Shown: one piece after another, positions 7,463 to 14,379 of the stretch
Layout of the letters: each line of letters begins with the position of its first letter
Numbering within the stretch: position 1 is the stretch's first letter
Assembly (NCBI GenBank): GCA_902494035.1
Contig: CABURV010000035.1
Coordinates: 1 to 18,578 of the forward strand
Direction: 5' to 3'
Source of the DNA: an uncultured Collinsella sp.
GTDB lineage: Bacteria; Actinomycetota; Coriobacteriia; Coriobacteriales; Coriobacteriaceae
DNA: 18,578 nt
Made by a program: the position numbers and the translations under genes
The notes under the pieces: generated by a model
What the model was told of the DNA's origin: nothing
What the model saw: only the letters and a program-made list of their open reading frames with translations
The model's database searches: none

Positions 7463-8302
7463 TCAGCCCTTGACGGCACCTGCCACCACGCCGTCGATGA
7501 TGTACTTCTGGCAGAGGATGTACATGATGACGATGGGGATAACGACCATCATGATGCAGGCCATCATGGGGCCGAGCTCGACGTGGCCGTAGCCGCCGCG
7601 GAAGTACTGGATCAAGATAGGAATGGTCTTGTACTTGGTGGAGTCGAGAGTGAGGTAGGGCAGCAGATAGTCGTTCCAGACCCACATGGTCTCGAGGATG
7701 CCGACCGAAAGATAGGTGGGCTTCATGATGGGAAGGACGATCTTAAAGAACACCTGGACCGGGTTGCAGCCGTCGATCATGGCCGCCTCTTCGATCTCGA
7801 GCGGGATGTTCTTTACAAAGCCGGCGAACATAAAGACCGCCAGGCCCGCGCCAAAGCCGAGGTAGATAAAGCAGATGTTGAACGGCGTGTTGAAGCCGAT
7901 GCGGTCCGCCAAATTGGACAGCGTGAACATGAGCATCTGGAAGGGCACGACCATCGAGAAGACGAACAGGTAATAGAAGAAGTTCGAGATCTTGCTGTTG
8001 ACGCGCACTACGTACCAAGCACACATGGAGCAGCACACCAGAATCAGCACGACCGACGTGACCGTGATGATGAGCGAGTACATAAATGCCGAGGCAAAGC
8101 CCTGCTCGTTAAGGGCATGCATGTAGTTTGCGAGGCCGTTGAACGTCTCGGGCGTGAGCAGATCGAATGCCGTGGTGGTGCTGATTGCAGTTGCCTTTTT
8201 AAAGGAATTGAGCGCAATCATGAACACGGGGTAGATCCACGCGAGCGACAGAATCGTAAAGAAAATCGAGAGCGCGCGGTTGATAACCTTATCGCGTTTC
8301 AT
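7463..8302 (-). CDS. Carbohydrate ABC transporter permease, MalG type
   Basis: The 279-residue membrane protein has a short basic N-terminus and a first membrane segment near 11-31. A periplasmic-side stretch is followed by further hydrophobic segments near 72-95, 108-127, 142-162 and others, giving about six in all. The ATPase-docking EAA loop is present as EEAAMIDGCNPVQVFFKIVLP (EAA near 172-174, Gly at 178), the hallmark of binding-protein-dependent importers. The start codon overlaps the stop of the upstream permease by one base (TAATG). AAGGAGG about 10 bases upstream, inside the preceding gene, is close to the ideal ribosome site, which suggests translational coupling. With the partner permease it should form the channel heterodimer of a CUT1 oligosaccharide or sugar importer. 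Confidence 0.94.
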   Translation of the reverse strand: MKRDKVINRALSIFFTILSLAWIYPVFMIALNSFKKATAISTTTAFDLLTPETFNGLANYMHALNEQGFASAFMYSLIITVTSVVLILVCCSMCAWYVVRVNSKISNFFYYLFVFSMVVPFQMLMFTLSNLADRIGFNTPFNICFIYLGFGAGLAVFMFAGFVKNIPLEIEEAAMIDGCNPVQVFFKIVLPIMKPTYLSVGILETMWVWNDYLLPYLTLDSTKYKTIPILIQYFRGGYGHVELGPMMACIMMVVIPIVIMYILCQKYIIDGVVAGAVKG

Positions 8303-9156
8303 TACTGCTGCACCTCCTTGGACCTCGTGGCCTTAAGCTGAATCATGGAGATGGCTACGACCAGGATGCAGAAGATAACTGCCTTGGCCTGACCGATGCC
8401 CTGCCATGCGATACCGGCACGCGAATAGAACGTGTTGTAGATGTTCAGGGCGAGCATCTCGGTGGAGTGCGCGGGGGCGCCGCCGGTAAGGGCGAGGTTC
8501 TGGTCGAACAGCTTAAAGCCGTTGGTGATGGACAGGAACAGGCAGATAGTGATGGTCGGCATCAGGTTAGGGATCTTAACCTTCCAAAACGTCTGCCATG
8601 CCGTGGCACCGTCGACCTTGGCGGCCTCGATGTAGTCGGACGGAATGGACTGCAGACCAGCGATGTAGATGATCATCATGTAGCCGACCTGCTGCCACAG
8701 GGTCAGGATGATAAGGCCCCAGAAGCCAGCAGCAGAGTTAAGGGCGATGAGCTGGGCGCCCACGTTGGAGAGCAGGCAGTTGATCAGAATCTGCCAGATG
8801 TAGCCCAGCACGATGCCGCCGATCAGGTTAGGCATAAAGAAAATCGTACGGAAGATGTTGGTGCCCTTGAGCGCTTTGCGGGTGAGCGCCTGCGCGATGG
8901 CGAGGGCGATCACGTTGATGAGCACCGTCGACAGGAAGGCAAACGCCACGGTAAAGAAGAACGACGTGGCAAACTGCGGATCGGACAGTGCGCGCACGTA
9001 GTTCTCGATACCGACAAAGTGCGTGTTGTTGATGGTAATAAACTGGCAGAACGAGAGATAGAAACCCTGGATAAAGGGGATCACGAACCCGATCATAAAC
9101 GCCAGACACGTGGGCAGCATAAAGAGCGGCCACCAGCGCTTGAGTGCTTTGCCCAT
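8302..9156 (-). CDS. Carbohydrate ABC transporter permease, MalF/UgpA type
   Basis: The 284-residue protein has about six membrane segments: the first near residues 11-33, others near 66-90, 105-126, 143-165, about 200-222 and 258-277. The EAA loop reads YIEAAKVDGATAWQTFWKVKIP (EAA near 177-179, Gly 183). It lacks the long extra N-terminal domain of enterobacterial MalF and is the size of UgpA- and MsmF-like subunits. The ATG at 9156 is preceded by AAAGGA at about nine bases. It follows the binding-protein gene across an 87-base gap that holds a very stable hairpin, and overlaps the next permease by one base. Confidence 0.94.
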   Translation of the reverse strand: MGKALKRWWPLFMLPTCLAFMIGFVIPFIQGFYLSFCQFITINNTHFVGIENYVRALSDPQFATSFFFTVAFAFLSTVLINVIALAIAQALTRKALKGTNIFRTIFFMPNLIGGIVLGYIWQILINCLLSNVGAQLIALNSAAGFWGLIILTLWQQVGYMMIIYIAGLQSIPSDYIEAAKVDGATAWQTFWKVKIPNLMPTITICLFLSITNGFKLFDQNLALTGGAPAHSTEMLALNIYNTFYSRAGIAWQGIGQAKAVIFCILVVAISMIQLKATRSKEVQQ

Positions 9157-9176
9157 AGAAGGGTCCTTTCAATATG

Positions 9177-9212
9177 CAGGGGGCGGGCAAACCAACGTCT
9201 GCCCGCCCCCTG
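9177..9212 (-). promoter_or_regulatory. Intercistronic hairpin between binding protein and permease genes
   Basis: Perfect 13-pair GC-rich arms (9177-9189 and 9200-9212, CAGGGGGCGGGCA type) enclose a 10-base loop. There is no T tract on the minus strand, so it is not a classical terminator. Structures at this position in maltose-type operons are known to protect the upstream binding-protein message and raise its level above that of the permeases. The same role is inferred here. Confidence 0.7.
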
Positions 9213-9243
9213 TCGCTAATCAGATAGCTTGGGCAGCAACTGC

Positions 9244-10560
9244 TTACTCGGAAGCAGCCTTCTCGGTCTTCCAGCCATCGACGAAGGCGTTCTTGACGCC
9301 GTCCCACTTGCTGTTGTCGGCAGCATAGGCAATCAGAGCCTGCTTGAGGTTCTTCTTCCACTCCTCAGAGGGGATGTAAACGAAGTCCCAAGCGACGGTC
9401 TTCTTGCCGTCCTTGGCCATGGCAACGGCCTGCTGCGAGAAGACGTTGGTGGTCTCCTTAGCGCTCTTGAACGGGGCAGTCAGACCCATCTTGTCAGCGA
9501 TGATGCTGGTGGCGGTGTCAGAAGTGACGCACCAATACATGAAGTCCTCGGTGGCCTTCTGGGCATCCTCGGAAGCCTGGGAGCTGACGCACCAGTAGTT
9601 CTCGCCGCCGGAGCACAGGCCCTGGTTCTCCTCGCCGTCGACACCGATGTAGATGGGCATCATGCCAATCTGATCGTCGGTCATGCCGGCCTTGGTGAGG
9701 TCAGCGTAGGCCCAAGAACCGTTCTGATAGAAGACGGCCTTGCCGGTTGCGAACTCGTTGGTGGCGTCGTCGCCGGTCTTGGAGGCAAGCTGCGAAGGAT
9801 CGCAGGTGGAGTCGGTGATGTACAGGTCGAAAATCTGCTTGAAGTTATCGAGATACTCGCCCTTGATCTCGTCGTCCTCCTGGTTGTGCTCCTTCTCGAA
9901 CTCGTAGTAGAGCGGGAGGTTGGCGAGGTGGGTGGTGTAGCGCCAGCTGGAGGAGTCATCCATGCCGGCGGAAGTAAAGGCACCCTCAACACCAAGCTCG
10001 TCCTTGCGGGCCTGGATGTCGTCGGCACAAGCCTTCAGCTTGTCGAAGGAGTTGATGTCCTCGGCCTTGTAGCCAGCCTTCTCGAGCAGCTGCTTGTTGT
10101 AGATGATGCCGTAGCTCTCCTGGACCCAGTCGATACCCAGATCCTTGCCGTCGGACTGCAGAGCCAGGGAGTCGTCAATGAGCTCACCGCGAAGCTTGGT
10201 ATCGGACAGGTCGGCGCAGTAATCCTTCCAGTTCTTAAGGCCGGTGGGGCCGTTGACCTGGAACAGGGTCGGAGCGGAGCTCTTGGACATCTCGGACTTG
10301 AGCTTCTCCTCGTAGGTGTTGGAGGCGGCGGTCACGATCTTGACCTCGACGCCCTTCTCCTTCTTATAGGCCTTGGCGATCTCCTTCCACTCCTTATCGA
10401 CCTCGGGCTTGAATTGGAGGAAGTAGACCTCGGCAGCGTCACCAGAAGCAGAGGAGCCGGAGCCGGCAGAACCACCGCAGCCCACGAGACCCAGACCAAG
10501 AACCGCAGCCGCGGAACCAGCAAAGCCCAGGAACTGCCTTCTGCTCATTTCGTTCTTCAT
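9244..10560 (-). CDS. Sugar ABC transporter substrate-binding lipoprotein (family 1)
   Basis: The 438-residue protein is the extracytoplasmic receptor of the CUT1 importer encoded just downstream. Its N-terminus combines a twin-arginine motif SRRQFLG (residues 6-12) with a lipobox LVGC (cysteine 28), so it is probably exported folded by the Tat pathway and anchored by lipid. After a Gly/Ser linker the mature part begins with EVYFLQFKPEVDKEWKEIAKAY, typical of family 1 solute-binding proteins, and contains the ESYGIIYNKQLLEKAG block. Tryptophan and aromatic residues are frequent, as in oligosaccharide receptors. I chose the ATG at 10560, with AAAGG about 11 bases upstream. A GTG at 10578 in the same frame is possible. 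The gene has a long leader with predicted operators. The substrate is not shown by sequence; alpha-glucosides or maltodextrins are inferred from neighbours and regulator sites. Confidence 0.94.
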   Translation of the reverse strand: MKNEMSRRQFLGFAGSAAAVLGLGLVGCGGSAGSGSSASGDAAEVYFLQFKPEVDKEWKEIAKAYKKEKGVEVKIVTAASNTYEEKLKSEMSKSSAPTLFQVNGPTGLKNWKDYCADLSDTKLRGELIDDSLALQSDGKDLGIDWVQESYGIIYNKQLLEKAGYKAEDINSFDKLKACADDIQARKDELGVEGAFTSAGMDDSSSWRYTTHLANLPLYYEFEKEHNQEDDEIKGEYLDNFKQIFDLYITDSTCDPSQLASKTGDDATNEFATGKAVFYQNGSWAYADLTKAGMTDDQIGMMPIYIGVDGEENQGLCSGGENYWCVSSQASEDAQKATEDFMYWCVTSDTATSIIADKMGLTAPFKSAKETTNVFSQQAVAMAKDGKKTVAWDFVYIPSEEWKKNLKQALIAYAADNSKWDGVKNAFVDGWKTEKAASE

Positions 10561-10583
10561 TACAATCCACCCTTTCACACCGT

Positions 10584-10602
10584 GGCGGCACCCTTTGCCG
10601 CC
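10584..10602 (-). promoter_or_regulatory. Leader hairpin before the binding-protein gene
   Basis: GGCGGCA and TGCCGCC arms pair around a 5-base loop, about 24 bases before the ATG in the untranslated leader. It may affect message stability or ribosome access. No riboswitch class was recognised. Confidence 0.4.
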
Positions 10603-10670
10603 GCCTTCGGAGATTGGCTCGGGGACTTTGCCCCTTTTGCTGATTTGTACGATACGCTATTTGGCTAGTT

Positions 10671-10678
10671 GTTTGAAC
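10671..10678. promoter_or_regulatory. Near-match GntR operator in the ABC operon promoter region
   Basis: GTTTGAAC differs from the GTTTAAAC palindrome at one central base but has the best flanks, forming TTGTTTGAACAA. It lies about 110 bases before the binding-protein start and 75 bases from the second site at 10746. Confidence 0.4.
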
Positions 10679-10745
10679 AAGTATTACTAGAGCGGTAGAA
10701 AAACTTCGGTGAACGGTAATTTCAACTTGATACTTGACAAGTTTT

Positions 10746-10753
10746 GTATAAAC
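10746..10753. promoter_or_regulatory. Predicted GntR operator upstream of the ABC operon
   Basis: GTATAAAC fits the GTNTANAC rule of HutC-type regulators. Read on the minus strand, GTTTATAC overlaps a possible -10 (TATACA), so binding would occlude the promoter. A second inverted repeat, AACTTG with CAAGTT (10724-10743), lies next to it. Confidence 0.5.
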
Positions 10754-10773
10754 AATTATTTGTTATCGAATGC

Positions 10774-10828
10774 AGAGAAAACGCCCGGTCAAGCCGATGC
10801 ATCGTCGGTTTGACCGGGCGTTTTCTCT
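10774..10828 (-). terminator. Strong terminator after gntR (bidirectional form)
   Basis: Arms of 24 bases (10774-10797 and 10805-10828) pair completely apart from one G-T pair around a 7-base loop. The minus-strand reading ends CGGGCGTTTTCTCT, giving a T-rich end for gntR, which stops at 10867. The plus reading also ends in TTTTCTCTTT, but no plus-strand gene ends here. It insulates gntR from the ABC operon. Confidence 0.9.
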
Positions 10829-10866
10829 TTGAGGGCATGAGTCTCGTCAGGCTGCGAGCTAGCCGG

Positions 10867-11586
10867 CTATCGCTTGGAATTGACGCGGTAATGGAAGATC
10901 TCGGGGTGTGTGCGAGTGTGCGTCACCTCAAACAAGATGCCATCCGAGGTGTACGACTGACTCTCCATGACGGCAACGCAGTTGTATTTGCCGAGGTCAA
11001 GATAGCTGCAGTCTTCATCGTTGGCGAGCTCGACACTCACCGTACGGCGGCTCGCCATCACTTTGACACCGCGCTTGTGCTCCAGATAGCCGTAAATAGA
11101 ATCTGCCGCGATCTCGGGGGTCAGGCCCTTGGCGATCGACGCCAAAAAATAGCCATGGTCCACTTGGCGCGCGTTGCCGTTGAGGCTTCGGACACGCACT
11201 ACGCGAATAAGCTCCTCGCCCACCCTAAAGCCCAGGCGACAAGAGAGCTGCTCGGTGCAAATCAAATGTTCAAAGGACTTAACGACCGTCGATGCAACGG
11301 CATTGTTGCGCTTTGCAAACTCGCCAAACGACTCAACCTCTTCGAGTGCGCCCAACATGTCGGTTTCGCCCTTAAGCCAAATAACGCGCACGCCCTTGCC
11401 GTGTATGGGCTGCACAAACATCCCGTCGGCCAGCATGCTCAAAGCGCGGCGGACGGTATTGCGCGTGCAGCCAAATTCCGCGGTCAGCTCGGCTTCGGTT
11501 GGCAGCATCTCCTGAAACGCATAGGTCCCGTTAATGATGCGCGAACGGATCTCGCGGTAGATTCCTTCGTATATCGCTTTTGGCAT
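10867..11586 (-). CDS. GntR-family transcriptional regulator, HutC/TreR type (UTRA domain)
   Basis: The 239-residue protein has an N-terminal GntR winged helix (about residues 3-70). It includes the PTEAELTAEFGCTRNTVRRALSML recognition region and the wing IHGKGVRV. A C-terminal UTRA ligand-binding domain (about 95-235) ends in FHYRVNSK. This is the arrangement of TreR, NagR and HutC repressors, which are released by small ligands, often sugar phosphates. The ATG at 11586 has AGGTG five bases upstream; an earlier in-frame start would add 15 residues without similarity. It is divergent from the PTS-HAD gene across 229 bases containing two exact GTTTAAAC palindromes, one next to each gene. That points to autoregulation and control of the PTS. 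Similar sites before malQ and the ABC operon suggest a local alpha-glucoside regulon. The inducer is unknown; a sugar phosphate from the PTS is the natural guess. Confidence 0.93.
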   Translation of the reverse strand: MPKAIYEGIYREIRSRIINGTYAFQEMLPTEAELTAEFGCTRNTVRRALSMLADGMFVQPIHGKGVRVIWLKGETDMLGALEEVESFGEFAKRNNAVASTVVKSFEHLICTEQLSCRLGFRVGEELIRVVRVRSLNGNARQVDHGYFLASIAKGLTPEIAADSIYGYLEHKRGVKVMASRRTVSVELANDEDCSYLDLGKYNCVAVMESQSYTSDGILFEVTHTRTHPEIFHYRVNSKR

Positions 11587-11642
11587 TGTTTCACCTCTAC
11601 ATAATTTATTTCCGGCTAGGCACGATAGCATTTCTTAAAGTT

Positions 11643-11650
11643 GTTTAAAC
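11643..11650. promoter_or_regulatory. Predicted GntR operator upstream of gntR
   Basis: The exact palindrome GTTTAAAC lies 57 bases before the gntR ATG, in its presumed promoter, and fits autoregulation. It is 122 bases from the matching site in front of the PTS-HAD gene. Confidence 0.6.
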
Positions 11651-11749
11651 CGAATATCGGTAAAGCGACAGGATTTAACCGTTGACGGTTTCTGTCGTGC
11701 CCAAATCGGTTTCGCTCAAAACTGCCGGTACGACAATCGTCTGGTCCTC

Positions 11750-11755
11750 TACAAT
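11750..11755 (+). promoter_or_regulatory. Candidate -10 element of the PTS-HAD gene
   Basis: TACAAT is identical to the candidate -10 of malQ and lies 61 bases before the ATG at 11816. No good -35 is seen. The start of transcription would fall at about 11762, immediately before the operator palindrome. Confidence 0.45.
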
Positions 11756-11764
11756 GAATCCATT

Positions 11765-11772
11765 GTTTAAAC
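11765..11772. promoter_or_regulatory. Predicted GntR operator at the PTS-HAD promoter
   Basis: The exact palindrome GTTTAAAC directly follows the predicted transcription start, a repressing position. It also overlaps an inverted repeat ACAATG-aatc-CATTGT (11752-11767). Confidence 0.6.
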
Positions 11773-11815
11773 GTTTCCCCACGCGCAACGCGCCTCGATA
11801 TTCGGAAGGCAGAAC

Positions 11816-14266
11816 ATGCTGCAAAAAATCCAACGCTTTGGCGGGGCGATGTTCGCTCCCGCCATGCTGTTTTCTATATCGGGCCTCATGGTCGGCGTCT
11901 CCGCTCTCGCAACGACTGCGGACATCGTCGGCGATCTCGCCGTATACGGAACCCCTTGGTACGTTTTTTGGACCATCATCCAGCGCGGCTCATGGACGGT
12001 CTTTAAACGCCTCCCGCTCCTTTTTGCCGTAGCGCTGCCTATCGGTCTTGCCCAAAAGCAACCGGCACGCTGCTGCCTCGAGGCACTCGTGGCCTATTTT
12101 GCCTATTGCTTCTTTTTGAGCGAGATCATTAAGCTGAGCGGAGACAACCTTGGACTTAAGTACCCGTCATCTTTGACCCCCGCCAACGGTATCACCGTCA
12201 TCGACGGCATTAAGACGCTCGACACCGGCATCATCGGCCCGCTGGCGGTATCGGCAACCGTCGTCGCCATCCATGACCGCTTCTACGATGCCAAGGTTCC
12301 CGATTGGCTCGGCACCTTCTCGGGCTCCTCGCTGGTCTACCTCATCAGCTTTTTTGCCGTGTTTGCCCTTGCCGCTATCTCGGCCGCCATCGTGCCCTCC
12401 GTATACGCAATGACCGAAACGCTGCGCCATGCACTTACGAGCGTCGGCCCCTTTGGCGTGGGCATCTTTGTGCTTTTGGAGCGAGCACTCGAGCCCATGG
12501 GGCTGCACCACCTGCTCTACATGCCGATCTACTACGACAACCTGGTCATTAACGACGGCATCTACGCCACGTGGAGCAGCTTGCTCCCCATCCTCTCCCA
12601 TAGCACGCGCCCCCTTAATGAGCTTGCGCCGTGGGCCGGTTTTACCGCCACTGGCTGGGTCAAGCTCTTTGGCCTTCCCGCCATCGCAGCCGCATTCTAC
12701 TCCACCGCAAAACCCGAGCGCCGCGCCGGCCTCAGGGTCATCCTTGTTCCCGCCATCATCGCCTCGGTGGTTTGCGGCGTTACCGAGCCACTCGAGTTTC
12801 TCTTTATGTTCACCCACCCCGGGCTCTTTTTTCTCTACGCCGTCTTATCGTCTTGCCTTGCCACAACCATGAATCTCTTTGGCATCGTCGGCATCTTCTC
12901 AGGCGGCCTCATGGAGATGGCAGCCTTCAACTTTATTCCGCTCATGCGCACGCATGCCGGTGCCTATCTTTTGGCGCTCGGTATCGGCCTTGCCTTTAGC
13001 CTCATCTTTTTTGTTAGTTTTCGAGCACTCATCTTGGCCTATGACCTTAAGACGCCGGGCCGCGAGGATCATGTCGCCAATCGCGCGGCAATCGATCGTT
13101 TAACGGAAAGCGGCTTTGCCAAAGAGCAATCTCCCAACGACGAGGTCGATAGTCGATCCGATCAAGATCACGTCCTCGCTGAGCGGGTAATTCAGCTTTT
13201 AGGTGGCGTTGGCAATATCGTGGGCGCAACCAACTGCGCCACGCGTCTGCGCGTCGAGGTCGCAGACCCTTCCATCGTTGCAGATAACGCATCGTTTGTC
13301 GCGGTGGGCGCCAAGGGCCTCATCATTACGGGCAAGACCGCCCAGGTGGTCATCGGCATCTCCGTTCCCCGCGTTAAAGAGCATTTTGACCAGATTATGG
13401 GCCTCGAGCCGGGATTTGTGCCCACCACCTCGGCCTCCCCTGCCGCCAGCGCAGCCCATAAGCGCGGCGATATCTGCTTCTTCGATATCGACGGAACGCT
13501 CGCCTGGCAAGACCCCAGGCTCGCCCAAGACCTTCCCGAAGACGAGCGGGACCTCTCCCCCTATCCCAACGAGGCGGTTTCGCAGGCAATCCGCGAGTTT
13601 GTCGCCAACGGCAACATGGCCTTTATCTGCACGGGACGTACCCTCAGCTGCATCCACCCCAAACTTCTTGAGCTGCCCTGGACCGGCATCGTCTGTCTTG
13701 CGGGCGGTTACGCCGAGATCAACGGACACGCAATTCGCGATCTGTCGATGACGCCCGGTATGCTGCAGCGTCTTGCCCCCTACCTTGAGCAATCGGGCGA
13801 GGTCATCCGCTTTGAGGGCCTCAACGGCGTCGTGCGCATGAGTGCCGATGCCCCCGATGCTCCCGGATACGCGCGCACCCTGGGCGACGCAGTCACGCAG
13901 CTGCAACATTACAGTGTCTACAAGATCTTGATGTCTACATCGCTCGCCAACCACATCGCTCAAGATAAGGCACTTGAGCCGCTGCTGTGCTTTAACGAGC
14001 TCGAACTCGAGGTAACCGAAATCTCGCCCCGCGAATGCACGAAGCGCGGGGGCATCCAGTCTGTACTCGACGCCCTCGATCCCCACCACGGAACCGTATA
14101 CGGCATCGGCGACGCCAGCAATGACGTCTCGCTGATGAACGCCGTCGATGTCGGTATCGCCATGGGCAATGCGCCGGACTATCTCAAAAAGCGCGCCGAC
14201 TACATCACCGACTCGGTCGACAAAGATGGCGTCGTCAAGGCGCTCGAGCACTTTAGGCTTATATAA
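11816..14266 (+). CDS. Alpha-glucoside PTS EIIC-EIIB fused to a Cof-type HAD phosphatase
   Basis: This 816-residue protein has three parts. Residues 1 to about 425 are a membrane EIIC of the glucose superfamily. It opens with MLQKIQRFGGAMFAPAMLF and carries LDTGIIGPLAVSA, GLHHLLYMPIYY and the substrate-site motif GVTEPLEF (Glu 324), closely resembling maltose/alpha-glucoside permeases such as Bacillus MalP. Residues about 450-535 are an EIIB domain whose NCATRLR motif holds the phosphorylated Cys 474. After a Ser/Ala-rich linker, residues about 550-816 form a HAD-IIB (Cof-like) hydrolase. Its four motifs are intact: FDIDGT (D557, D559), CTGR (T606), K703 and GDASND (D766, N769, D770). No EIIA domain is present, so a separate EIIA must act. 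The ATG at 11816 has GGAAGG six bases upstream. There is no frameshift or stop at the junction. Uptake with phosphorylation of an alpha-glucoside, followed by dephosphorylation, is inferred. The phosphatase substrate is not shown by sequence. Confidence 0.93.
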   Translation: MLQKIQRFGGAMFAPAMLFSISGLMVGVSALATTADIVGDLAVYGTPWYVFWTIIQRGSWTVFKRLPLLFAVALPIGLAQKQPARCCLEALVAYFAYCFFLSEIIKLSGDNLGLKYPSSLTPANGITVIDGIKTLDTGIIGPLAVSATVVAIHDRFYDAKVPDWLGTFSGSSLVYLISFFAVFALAAISAAIVPSVYAMTETLRHALTSVGPFGVGIFVLLERALEPMGLHHLLYMPIYYDNLVINDGIYATWSSLLPILSHSTRPLNELAPWAGFTATGWVKLFGLPAIAAAFYSTAKPERRAGLRVILVPAIIASVVCGVTEPLEFLFMFTHPGLFFLYAVLSSCLATTMNLFGIVGIFSGGLMEMAAFNFIPLMRTHAGAYLLALGIGLAFSLIFFVSFRALILAYDLKTPGREDHVANRAAIDRLTESGFAKEQSPNDEVDSRSDQDHVLAERVIQLLGGVGNIVGATNCATRLRVEVADPSIVADNASFVAVGAKGLIITGKTAQVVIGISVPRVKEHFDQIMGLEPGFVPTTSASPAASAAHKRGDICFFDIDGTLAWQDPRLAQDLPEDERDLSPYPNEAVSQAIREFVANGNMAFICTGRTLSCIHPKLLELPWTGIVCLAGGYAEINGHAIRDLSMTPGMLQRLAPYLEQSGEVIRFEGLNGVVRMSADAPDAPGYARTLGDAVTQLQHYSVYKILMSTSLANHIAQDKALEPLLCFNELELEVTEISPRECTKRGGIQSVLDALDPHHGTVYGIGDASNDVSLMNAVDVGIAMGNAPDYLKKRADYITDSVDKDGVVKALEHFRLI

Positions 14267-14379
14267 GCAGCCGGCACGCGCACGCGTCCCGTTTCCCCAA
14301 ATCGACAAAACAGACGCGCCAGCAACTCCAATGTGGCAATATGGTATCTGCACACCGCAACGATGCAACCTAAGAAAGA

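Noticed and set aside
10561..10670. Riboswitch in the long leader of the binding-protein gene
   Set aside because: Only simple short hairpins were seen. No conserved aptamer core of a known class was recognised.
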